Shown here: piece after piece, positions 1 to 5,743 of the stretch
How positions within the stretch are numbered: the first letter of the stretch is position 1
Layout of the letters: each line of letters opens with the position of its first letter
Assembly: GCA_903892335.1 (NCBI GenBank)
Contig: CAITID010000239.1
Coordinates: 1 to 5,743 of the forward strand
Direction: 5' to 3'
DNA length: 5,743 nt
From: an uncultured Actinomycetes bacterium
GTDB lineage: Bacteria > Actinomycetota > Actinomycetes > Nanopelagicales > Nanopelagicaceae
The notes under the pieces: generated by a model
What the model was told of the DNA's origin: nothing
Databases searched by the model: none
The model's input: the letters and a program-made list of their open reading frames with translations, nothing else
Position numbers and translations under genes: made by a program

Positions 1-259
1 ATCTGTTTCAGTAAATGAATCAGAGTTAACTGAGTACTTAGTTCGTGCTTCACAACGTTATGGCATGAGCCCAGATCAATTTATTAAAGAGGTATCTGAG
101 GCGGGACAGATCACAACTATGGTTGCTGAAGTTGCCAGAGCCAAGGCACTTGCTGGGGTGTTAGGTCGGGTTAAAATTAAAGATAAATCTGGAAAAAAGG
201 TTGATCTTGAAGCACTTCGCCCAAAGGAAGCCGAAACAGCACCGGCTGAAGTGAAATAA
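1..259 (+). CDS. tig: Trigger factor, C-terminal end (partial, 5' end outside window)
   Basis: The frame is open from base 2 to the TAA at 257-259 and gives about 85 residues of a protein whose start lies upstream. Visible blocks are NESELTEYLVRASQRYGMS, then an alpha-helical stretch around AEVARAKALAGVL, then a short strand-like VKIKDKSGKKVDL and an acidic, Ala/Pro-rich tail. This is the pattern of the C-terminal (chaperone arm) domain of actinobacterial trigger factors, the ribosome-associated chaperone and peptidyl-prolyl isomerase that meets nascent chains at the exit tunnel. The ribosome-binding and PPIase domains are not in the window. Trigger factor commonly sits just upstream of clpP and clpX in bacteria, which supports the call. 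The ATG at 65 is an internal methionine, not a start. Identification rests on a short, less conserved region plus synteny. Confidence 0.88.
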   Translation, partial: SVSVNESELTEYLVRASQRYGMSPDQFIKEVSEAGQITTMVAEVARAKALAGVLGRVKIKDKSGKKVDLEALRPKEAETAPAEVK

Positions 260-274
260 TCGCTAACGGCGAAC
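257..274 (+). promoter_or_regulatory. Candidate ClgR operator upstream of clpP1P2
   Basis: The sequence TAATCGCTAACGGCGAAC contains CGC, five bases, then GCG, flanked by AT and AAC. It fits, at every defined position, the ClgR consensus I recall from Corynebacterium (WNNWCGCYNANRGCGWWS). It also fits the looser CGCT-N4-GCGNAC form described for other Actinobacteria. ClgR is a Cro/C1-type transcriptional activator of clp genes, including clpP1P2, in Streptomyces, Corynebacterium, Bifidobacterium and Mycobacterium. The box begins on the tig stop codon and lies about 95 bases before the clpP1 start, a sensible place for an activator. Consensus forms are quoted from memory; binding is inferred. 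Confidence 0.72.
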
Positions 275-289
275 AGATCACAGGCTCAA

Positions 290-318
290 TTGCGGAAGCA
301 TTTTTCGCTAAATATTGT
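290..318 (+). promoter_or_regulatory. Possible clpP1P2 promoter (weak)
   Basis: TTGCGG at 290-295 and TATTGT at 313-318 are separated by 17 bases, with 3/6 and 4/6 matches to the sigma-70-type boxes. The ClgR box centre would lie roughly 60 bases upstream of the resulting start site, as for an activator that compensates for a poor -35. An alternative -10 is TATATT at 332-337 (5/6), which has no matching -35. The placement is a guess between these two. Confidence 0.3.
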
Positions 319-367
319 TAAGGTCAATACATATATTTCAAGGCAAATCTTTAAAGAGGAGAGCTAA

Positions 368-985
368 GTGGATTTAACAACAGCACCACGTAACGCCGCA
401 TCTGGCATGGGTGGACTTGATGATCAGGTTTACCAACGCTTATTAAAAGAGCGGATTATTTTCTTAGGTTCAGTTGTTGAAGACTCAATGGCAAATGCAA
501 TCTGCGCACAGATGTTATTACTTGCAGCAGAGGATCCAGAAAAAGATATTTACCTTTACATCAACTCACCAGGTGGTTCTATCTCAGCTGGTATGGCGAT
601 CTATGACACCATGCAATACATCAAAAATGATGTTGCAACAGTTGCAATGGGTCTTGCCGCATCAATGGGTCAATTTTTATTATGTGCTGGTGCAGATGGC
701 AAGAGATACGCACTGCCACATGCTCGCATCATGATGCACCAACCATCAGGTGGTATTGGTGGAACGGCTTCAGATATCAAGATTCAAGCAGAGCAGATGT
801 CATTTACTAAGAAGAAGATGGCTGAATTAATTGCTTTCCACACCGGACAAAAAGCTGAGCAGATCGAGGAAGATTCAGATCGCGATCGTTGGTTTAATGC
901 CGAAGATGCAAAGAAGTACGGCTTTGTTGATCATGTTGTTAAATCAGCTGGACAAGTATCTGGAAGTGGTGGAACCTCACGATGA
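368..985 (+). CDS. clpP1: ATP-dependent Clp protease proteolytic subunit ClpP1
   Basis: Cytoplasmic serine peptidase of family S14 and one of two different ClpP subunits. In Mycobacterium the active form is a mixed tetradecamer of one ClpP1 ring and one ClpP2 ring, capped by ClpX or ClpC; the same is likely here. The product is 205 residues, a normal length. The catalytic triad is visible: Ser99 in GLAASMG, His124 in MMHQP and Asp173 in DRDRWF. Their spacing (25 and 49) equals that of E. coli ClpP (Ser97, His122, Asp171). The oxyanion-side SPGGSISAGMAIYDTM block is intact at about 67-82. DSDRDRWF and YGFVDH point to the ClpP1 rather than the ClpP2 type. The GTG start is chosen because AAAGAGGAG (353-361) lies 6 bases before it; the next in-frame ATG (407) lacks such a site. 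The tail (KSAGQVSGSGGTSR) is Gly/Ser-rich and probably disordered. A putative ClgR box lies upstream. Confidence 0.97.
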   Translation: MDLTTAPRNAASGMGGLDDQVYQRLLKERIIFLGSVVEDSMANAICAQMLLLAAEDPEKDIYLYINSPGGSISAGMAIYDTMQYIKNDVATVAMGLAASMGQFLLCAGADGKRYALPHARIMMHQPSGGIGGTASDIKIQAEQMSFTKKKMAELIAFHTGQKAEQIEEDSDRDRWFNAEDAKKYGFVDHVVKSAGQVSGSGGTSR

Positions 986-1626
986 ATCAAGGTATGAACA
1001 TAAATAAGGTAAATGAAATAACCTCACGTTATATTCTTCCAACAATTGAGGAGCGCACCAGCTACGGTTACAAGCGCCTTGATCCTTACACAAAATTATT
1101 TGAAGAGCGCATTATTTTCCTAGGCCAAGCAATTGATGACACCGTGGCAAATGATGTTATGGCTCAGCTATTAACCCTTGAATCCATGGATCCAGATCGC
1201 GACATAATGATGTATATCAACTCTCCTGGTGGCTCATTTACTGCGCTGACTGCAATTTATGACACGATGCAATTTGTTCGACCAGATGTAATGACAATTT
1301 GTTTAGGACAAGCAGCCTCTGCTGCAGCAATCTTGCTTGCAGGTGGCGCCGCTGGAAAGCGTTATGCACTTGAGCATGCCCGTATTTTGATTCACCAACC
1401 TTATTCAGAAGGTGGCGGACAGGGCTCAGATATTGAAATTCAAGCAAGAGAAATTCTGCGCATGCGCACCTTGCTGGAGGAAATGTTGGCAAAGCACTCC
1501 AAGAAAACTAAAGAGGAGATTGCAAAAGATATCGAGCGCGACAAAATTCTTACAGCAGCAGAATCTGTTGAGTATGGACTTATCGATCAGGTACTTGCAT
1601 CCCGTAAGGCGAAAGCTAAGGCTTAA
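982..1626 (+). CDS. clpP2: ATP-dependent Clp protease proteolytic subunit ClpP2
   Basis: Second S14 serine peptidase subunit, 214 residues, expected to form the ring that pairs with ClpP1. The triad is complete: Ser113 in GQAASAAA, His138 in LIHQP and Asp187 in IERDK, with the same 25/49 spacing as ClpP1. The N-terminal RYILPTIEERTSYGYK and the KLFEERIIFLG block are ClpP2-type; the residues before them are a longer leader than in ClpP1 and may be trimmed, as in mycobacterial ClpP2. The ATG overlaps the clpP1 stop (ATGA), implying translational coupling and matched synthesis of the two rings. A modest GGTGGA (968-973) precedes this start by 8 bases. The alternative ATG at 994 has AAGG only one base away and is less likely. 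The C-terminus is lysine/alanine-rich (SRKAKAKA). The handle loop between HQP and SD has 8 residues, like E. coli ClpP. Confidence 0.97.
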   Translation: MNQGMNINKVNEITSRYILPTIEERTSYGYKRLDPYTKLFEERIIFLGQAIDDTVANDVMAQLLTLESMDPDRDIMMYINSPGGSFTALTAIYDTMQFVRPDVMTICLGQAASAAAILLAGGAAGKRYALEHARILIHQPYSEGGGQGSDIEIQAREILRMRTLLEEMLAKHSKKTKEEIAKDIERDKILTAAESVEYGLIDQVLASRKAKAKA

Positions 1627-1632
1627 ATAATA

Positions 1633-1679
1633 AAGAGTAAGTAATTCGTCTATAAGCGAACAGATTTACCCTTACTTTT
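1633..1679 (+). other. Long-range stem-loop in the clpP2-clpX gap
   Basis: Bases 1633-1641 can pair with 1671-1679 through eight Watson-Crick pairs and one G-T pair (arms AAGAGTAAG and CTTACTTTT). The 29-base loop holds a smaller palindrome at 1645-1660. The stem is AT-rich and no T-run follows it; the only T's are in the 3' arm itself. It is therefore a poor intrinsic terminator. It could be a weak attenuator or an mRNA-stabilising 3' structure between clpP2 and clpX, or chance. No folding energy was computed. Confidence 0.3.
1645..1665 (+). promoter_or_regulatory. ClgR-like imperfect palindrome upstream of clpX
   Basis: TTCGTCTATAAGCGAA (1645-1660) is a 16-base inverted repeat with 6 of 8 pairs matching. 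Its right half continues as GCGAACAGAT (1656-1665), identical to the right half and flank of the ClgR box before clpP1 (269-278). The left half is degenerate (CGT rather than CGC) and the spacer is six bases instead of five. It is thus either a weak or half ClgR site or a decayed copy. It contains a -10-like TATAAG (1651-1656) with no -35 at normal distance. Confidence 0.35.
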
Positions 1680-1725
1680 CCTGCCTCACCATCCGCTCAC
1701 GATCTACCCTTATGACCTTCCCTTA
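1667..1725 (+). repeat. Short CCCTTA direct repeats in a pyrimidine-rich leader
   Basis: TACCCTTA occurs at 1667-1674 and again at 1705-1712, and TTCCCTTA at 1718-1725. The whole stretch before the clpX Shine-Dalgarno is rich in C and T on this strand. The function is unknown. The units are short enough to be chance, but three copies in under 60 bases of non-coding DNA are noticeable. Confidence 0.3.
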
Positions 1726-1746
1726 ATGAACTAGGAGATTAAAAGA

Positions 1747-3051
1747 GTGAGCACAAAAATTGGTGAAAGCAGTGACTTACTTAAGTGTTCTTTCTGTGGC
1801 AAAACCCAAAAGCAGGTTAAGAAGTTAATTGCCGGTCCTGGTGTTTACATCTGTGATGAATGTATTGATCTATGTAATGAAATTATCATTGATGAATTAA
1901 ACGAGACCAGCACCCTAGGTTTACAAGAGCTACCAAAGCCACAAGAGATCTATGAGTTTTTAGATCAGTATGTAATTGGTCAAGATCGCGCAAAGAAGTC
2001 ATTATCAGTTGCGGTCTATAACCACTACAAGCGCGTGCAATCAGGTGGCAGCAAACGCGAGGATTCAGTTGAATTATCTAAATCAAACATCTTAATTTTA
2101 GGACCAACTGGTTGCGGTAAAACTCTACTTGCACAAACTCTGGCCAGAATGCTCAATGTGCCATTTGCAATTGCTGATGCAACTGCATTAACTGAGGCTG
2201 GATATGTCGGTGAAGATGTTGAAAACATCTTGTTAAAGTTAATTCAGGCAGCAGATTTTGATGTGAAAAAAGCAGAGACTGGAATTATTTATATAGATGA
2301 GATCGATAAGGTAGCGCGCAAGGCGGAGAATCCATCTATTACTCGAGATGTTTCTGGTGAAGGTGTGCAGCAAGCATTACTTAAGATTCTTGAGGGAACT
2401 ACTGCATCAGTGCCGCCACAAGGAGGGCGCAAACACCCACATCAAGAGTTCCTACAAATTGATACCACCAATGTTTTATTTATTGTGGGTGGAGCTTTTG
2501 CTGGGCTTGAAAAGATTATTGAAAGTCGCAAAGGCAAAGCTGGCGTTGGCTTTAATGCAAAGCTACAAACAATTGATGACGCAGTTGTTACAGACATTTT
2601 CGGTGATGTTATGCCAGAGGATCTACTTAAGTTTGGCATGATTCCAGAGTTCATTGGTCGTCTGCCAATTCTTACCTCCGTTGAAAATCTTGATCAAAAG
2701 GCGCTAATGCAGATTTTAATTGAGCCAAAAAATGCTTTAGTTAAGCAGTACCAAAAACTATTTGAGTTAGATGATGTTGAATTAGATTTCTCAAATGAGG
2801 CACTTGAAGTGGTTGCTGATCTAGCAATTAAACGCGGTACTGGTGCGCGCGGACTTCGCGCAATCATGGAGGAGACATTGCTTGCAGTTATGTATGAAGT
2901 GCCAAGCCGCAAGGATGTTGAGAAGGTAGTTATTACACCTGCTGTTGTTCGCAAAGAGGAAGTGCCAACTTATATTCCTCGTTCAATTAGTAGCGCAAAA
3001 CGAAACAAGGGCGAGAAAAGTGATAAAAGCGCCGAGGAAAAAACCGCGTAA
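1747..3051 (+). CDS. clpX: ATP-dependent Clp protease ATP-binding subunit ClpX
   Basis: AAA+ unfoldase of the cytoplasm that recognises tagged or damaged proteins, unfolds them with ATP and threads them into ClpP1P2. The 434-residue length is normal. An N-terminal zinc-binding domain carries Cys14, Cys17, Cys36 and Cys39. The AAA+ module follows: Walker A GPTGCGKT (119-126), pore-1 loop GYVG (152-155), Walker B IIYIDE (180-185), RKH pore loop (228-230), ClpP-docking loop VGF (267-269), arginine finger Arg305 in EFIGRLP, and sensor-2 Arg368 in GTGARGLR. All key residues are present. The basic, Ser/Lys/Glu-rich tail after about residue 410 looks disordered. The GTG start is supported by AGGAG (1733-1737) nine bases upstream. 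It lies 120 bases after clpP2, so it may have its own promoter or be read through; valS follows after 25 bases. Confidence 0.98.
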   Translation: MSTKIGESSDLLKCSFCGKTQKQVKKLIAGPGVYICDECIDLCNEIIIDELNETSTLGLQELPKPQEIYEFLDQYVIGQDRAKKSLSVAVYNHYKRVQSGGSKREDSVELSKSNILILGPTGCGKTLLAQTLARMLNVPFAIADATALTEAGYVGEDVENILLKLIQAADFDVKKAETGIIYIDEIDKVARKAENPSITRDVSGEGVQQALLKILEGTTASVPPQGGRKHPHQEFLQIDTTNVLFIVGGAFAGLEKIIESRKGKAGVGFNAKLQTIDDAVVTDIFGDVMPEDLLKFGMIPEFIGRLPILTSVENLDQKALMQILIEPKNALVKQYQKLFELDDVELDFSNEALEVVADLAIKRGTGARGLRAIMEETLLAVMYEVPSRKDVEKVVITPAVVRKEEVPTYIPRSISSAKRNKGEKSDKSAEEKTA

Positions 3052-3076
3052 TTAGATCCTCTAGACTTGCACTCTG

Positions 3077-5674
3077 ATGAGCGGTGATACTAAAAAAGAG
3101 TTAGCGGCAGCCTTTGTGCCCGCTGATATCGAAGCACCGCTTTATAAGAAATGGTTAGCTGCTGGCTACTTCAAAGCCGACGAGAATTCAACAAAACCAC
3201 CATTTACCATTGTTATTCCACCTCCAAATGTGACCGGCTCACTTCATATTGGCCACGCACTCGATCACACAATTCAAGATCTATTAATTCGAATGAAACG
3301 AATGAAAGGTTTCGAGGCGCTTTGGTTACCTGGAATGGATCACGCCGGAATTGCAACCCAAAATGTTGTTGAAAAGATGTTAGCTACTGAAGGAAAATCC
3401 CGTCATGATCTAGGGCGAGAAGCCTTTGTTGCAAAGGTCTGGCAATGGAAAGCCCAATCTGGTGGCGCGATTTTAGATCAGATGAAACGCTTGGGCGATA
3501 GCGTTGATTGGGATCGCGAAGCATTCACCATGGATGCCCAGCTTTCCAAAGCTGTCTTAACAATATTTAAGCGCCTATACGATGCTCAATTAATATATCG
3601 AGCAGAGCGAATCATTAACTGGTGTCCAAGGTGTTTAACAGCGCTCTCTGATATTGAAGTGGAACACCAAGATGATGCTGGTGAATTTGTTTCAATTAAA
3701 TACGGTGATGATGAAATAAATATTACGGTGGCAACAACTCGCGCTGAAACAATGTTAGGTGATGGCGCAGTTGCAGTTAATCCAAATGATGATCGCTACA
3801 AACACATGATTGGCAAGAAAGTACTTCTGCCGTTAGTGGATCGCTACATTCCAATTATCGCTGATGAATTAGTTGATCCAGAGTTTGGAACTGGCGCCGT
3901 TAAGGTGACAGCAGCCCATGATCCAAATGACTTTGAGATGGCGATGCGCCACAATGTGGAAATAGTCGTGATCATGAATGAACATGGCGTAATGGCTGGT
4001 ACTGGCACAAAATTTGATGGCATGGATCGATTTGATGCACGCAAAGCAGTCGTTGAAGAGTTAAGGAAACAAGGTCGTGTAGTTGCCGAGAAGCGTCCTT
4101 ATGTTCATGCAGTTGGGCATTGTCAGCGATGTGAGACAACTGTTGAACCAAGACTTTCAAAACAATGGTTTGTAAAGGTGGCACCACTTGCGAAGGCTGC
4201 TGGTGATGCTGTGCGAAGTGGCAAAGTAAAAATTGAACCGGCCGAGATGTCACCAAGATATTTTGAGTGGGTAGATAACATGCACGATTGGTGTATCTCG
4301 CGCCAACTTTGGTGGGGACATCGGATTCCAGTTTTCTATGGACCAAATGGTGAAGTAGTTGTGTGTGGACCAGATGAGCAAGCACCTGCTGGTTATGAAC
4401 AAGATCCAGATGTTTTAGATACTTGGTTTTCATCGGCGCTTTGGCCATTTTCAACCTTAGGTTGGCCAGATAACAGCCCATCGCTAAAGAAGTTTTACCC
4501 AACCTCAGTATTAGTTACTGGTTATGACATTCTATTTTTCTGGGTAGCACGCATGATGTTAATGGGATTATTTGCAATGGATGGTAAGCAACCATTTAAT
4601 GTCATTGCTTTGCATGGCCTAGTGCGCGATCAATTTGGCAAAAAAATGAGCAAGAGTCGTGGCAATACCGTTGATCCAATTGAGTTTATGGATAAGTACG
4701 GCTCAGATGCACTTCGCTTCACATTAGCAAAGGGTGCTAATCCTGGTACTGATCAAGCACTGGCCGAGGATTGGGTTGCCGGTTCTAGAAACTTTGCAAC
4801 TAAGTTATGGAATGCCAGTCGCTTTGCCATGATGAATGGTGCAAATGTTGACGGAGATTTACCAGATCGCTCACAATTAAATGCAATTGACAACTGGATA
4901 TTAACTAGGTTAGACCAAAGCATCTCTCAAGTTGATGAACTCTTTGAAAAGTATGAGTTTGCTAAAGCATGTGATCTTATTTATCACTTTGCTTGGAATG
5001 ATCTTTGCGATTGGTATCTTGAACTTTCTAAATCAACATTTAACGCCGGTGGCGCCCCTGCTCAACTGAGCAAACGAGTACTAGGTGAAGTCCTAGATAA
5101 ACTTCTTCGATTGATGCACCCAGTGATGCCATTTATTACTGAGGAGCTGTGGTGTTCCTTAACTGGTGGGCAGTCATTAGTAATTGCGCAGTGGCCGGCC
5201 TCAGATGCGGCTAAACAGGATTTAAAATCAGTTGAGTTAGTAAATAAAATGCAGGAGATCGTTACTGAGATTCGCAGATTTAGAGCAGATCAAGGGATTA
5301 AAACCACTGCAAAGATAGCGGCGAAATTTACTGGCTTAGCTGCTGCTGGCTTAGCCGATTATGAAAGTGCACTTCGCTTTATTGTTAAGTGCGAAGGCAG
5401 TGAAGGTAATTTCACCGCCAAAGTTGAGGCGGCAAATGTAGTAATTGAATTTGATTTAACTGGTGCGATTGATTTAGTAGCTGAGCGCGCAAGATTAAGT
5501 AAAGATTTAGCGATTGCGCAAAAAGATCGCGATACGGCAAAGGTGAAGTTAGATAATGAGGGCTTCATGGCAAAGGCGCCAATGGAGGTTGTCTCTGAGA
5601 TTAGGGCGCGCCTTGCGGAGACTTCCGCTGATATTGAGCGTTTAACTGCATTGTTAGAAAAACTTCCAAAATAG
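3077..5674 (+). CDS. valS: Valine--tRNA ligase (ValRS)
   Basis: Class I aminoacyl-tRNA synthetase that charges tRNA-Val with valine and clears mischarged threonine. The 865-residue length is typical. The Rossmann core shows HIGH (57-60) and KMSKS (523-527). A zinc-type CPRC (183-186) and a second CQRC (349-352) bracket the CP1 editing domain. Editing motifs TTRAETMLGD (220-229) and AHDPNDFE with Asp282 are intact. LDTWFSSALWPFS (447-459) and GYDILFFWVARM (482-493) are ValRS-type active-site segments. An anticodon-binding helical domain (about 600-740) and a C-terminal coiled-coil arm (about 800-865, ending ERLTALLEKL) complete the protein. The ATG is the first good start after an in-frame TAG at 3062, and homologous sequence (APLYKKWLAAGYF) begins soon after. 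No Shine-Dalgarno is seen before it, so coupling to clpX translation is likely. There is no T-box leader in the 25-base gap. Confidence 0.97.
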   Translation: MSGDTKKELAAAFVPADIEAPLYKKWLAAGYFKADENSTKPPFTIVIPPPNVTGSLHIGHALDHTIQDLLIRMKRMKGFEALWLPGMDHAGIATQNVVEKMLATEGKSRHDLGREAFVAKVWQWKAQSGGAILDQMKRLGDSVDWDREAFTMDAQLSKAVLTIFKRLYDAQLIYRAERIINWCPRCLTALSDIEVEHQDDAGEFVSIKYGDDEINITVATTRAETMLGDGAVAVNPNDDRYKHMIGKKVLLPLVDRYIPIIADELVDPEFGTGAVKVTAAHDPNDFEMAMRHNVEIVVIMNEHGVMAGTGTKFDGMDRFDARKAVVEELRKQGRVVAEKRPYVHAVGHCQRCETTVEPRLSKQWFVKVAPLAKAAGDAVRSGKVKIEPAEMSPRYFEWVDNMHDWCISRQLWWGHRIPVFYGPNGEVVVCGPDEQAPAGYEQDPDVLDTWFSSALWPFSTLGWPDNSPSLKKFYPTSVLVTGYDILFFWVARMMLMGLFAMDGKQPFNVIALHGLVRDQFGKKMSKSRGNTVDPIEFMDKYGSDALRFTLAKGANPGTDQALAEDWVAGSRNFATKLWNASRFAMMNGANVDGDLPDRSQLNAIDNWILTRLDQSISQVDELFEKYEFAKACDLIYHFAWNDLCDWYLELSKSTFNAGGAPAQLSKRVLGEVLDKLLRLMHPVMPFITEELWCSLTGGQSLVIAQWPASDAAKQDLKSVELVNKMQEIVTEIRRFRADQGIKTTAKIAAKFTGLAAAGLADYESALRFIVKCEGSEGNFTAKVEAANVVIEFDLTGAIDLVAERARLSKDLAIAQKDRDTAKVKLDNEGFMAKAPMEVVSEIRARLAETSADIERLTALLEKLPK

Positions 5675-5743
5675 TGAGCCCAGCTAATAATTTAGAAACT
5701 CTTTCGGTAATCGAACAAGGCTTAATGGCTAGATGGCCAGAGA
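5674..5743 (+). CDS. folC: Folylpolyglutamate/dihydrofolate synthase, N-terminus (partial, 3' end outside window)
   Basis: A frame opens with GTG at 5674-5676, whose first base is the last base of the valS TAG stop, and runs to the window edge (23 codons). The peptide includes SVIEQGLMARWPE. The segment ending in RWPE matches the helix just before the RIDPSL region of actinobacterial FolC proteins as I recall them, and valS followed by folC is standard gene order in that phylum. FolC adds glutamates to reduced folates, and often makes dihydrofolate from dihydropteroate. The P-loop and catalytic regions lie outside the window. There is no clear Shine-Dalgarno before the GTG, so stop-start coupling with valS is the likely entry. 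An alternative ATG at 5725 has AAGG four bases upstream but would cut into the family-like segment. The call rests on little sequence plus context. Confidence 0.7.
   Translation, partial: MSPANNLETLSVIEQGLMARWPE

Noticed and set aside
65..259. Separate 64-residue small protein starting at ATG 65
   Set aside because: The frame is open upstream to the window edge and continues as trigger-factor-like sequence, so this is the C-terminus of tig.
292..308. Small hairpin GCGGAA/TTTCGC as a tig terminator
   Set aside because: It has only six pairs including one G-T, and is followed by mixed sequence rather than a T-run; it also overlaps the possible -35 of clpP1.
1238..1492. 84-codon minus-strand frame inside clpP2
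   Set aside because: It lies antisense to the conserved catalytic core of ClpP2, with no independent support.
368..1626. clpP1/clpP2 as a recent tandem duplication
   Set aside because: The two proteins differ widely outside the catalytic motifs and each matches its own actinobacterial class, so the duplication is ancient.
3052..3076. T-box or other leader element controlling valS
   Set aside because: The gap is only 25 bases, far too short for a T-box, and shows no specifier or antiterminator structure.
3972..4502. 176-codon open frame on the minus strand inside valS
   Set aside because: It is wholly antisense to well-conserved ValRS coding sequence, has low-complexity His/Gln/Leu-rich content and no SD or recognisable domain; it is a reading-frame shadow.
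1..5743. Novel defence, mobile or CRISPR-type system
   Set aside because: Every long frame is a known housekeeping gene, and there are no array-like repeats, transposase, integrase, tRNA or attachment-site signals.

Overview
This window is a same-strand block of protein quality-control and housekeeping genes: the 3' end of tig (trigger factor), clpP1, clpP2, clpX, valS and the first codons of folC. The tandem, distinct ClpP1/ClpP2 pair followed by clpX, valS and folC is the arrangement familiar from Actinobacteria, and the proteins match actinobacterial versions as I remember them (for example the ClpP1 DSDRDRWF block, the ClpP2 RYILP N-terminus and GQAASAAA block, and the ClpX GTGARGLRAIMEE block). 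The DNA is clearly AT-rich for an actinobacterium, with many TTA codons and AT-rich third positions. A streamlined low-GC aquatic actinobacterium of the acI/Nanopelagicales type is my best guess; this is inference, not proof.

Layout: positions 1-259 encode the C-terminus of trigger factor. A 108-bp gap (260-367) follows. It opens with a near-perfect match to the actinobacterial ClgR activator box, overlapping the tig stop codon, and ends in a good Shine-Dalgarno sequence for clpP1. clpP1 and clpP2 overlap by ATGA and should be translationally coupled. A 120-bp gap (1627-1746) carries an imperfect palindrome that shares a 10-base core with the ClgR box, a longer enclosing stem, and a good Shine-Dalgarno for clpX. 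clpX is followed after 25 bases by valS, which has no visible Shine-Dalgarno. valS overlaps the folC start by one base (TAGTG). No stretch longer than 300 bases lacks a gene.

Together, trigger factor folds nascent chains, and ClpX unfolds substrates and feeds them into the ClpP1P2 chamber. ValRS and FolC are housekeeping enzymes (valyl-tRNA synthesis, folate polyglutamylation) that appear to be co-transcribed with clpX. All four complete proteins have full length and intact catalytic motifs. I see no mobile element, CRISPR array, RNA gene or novel multi-gene system; the points of interest are regulatory.
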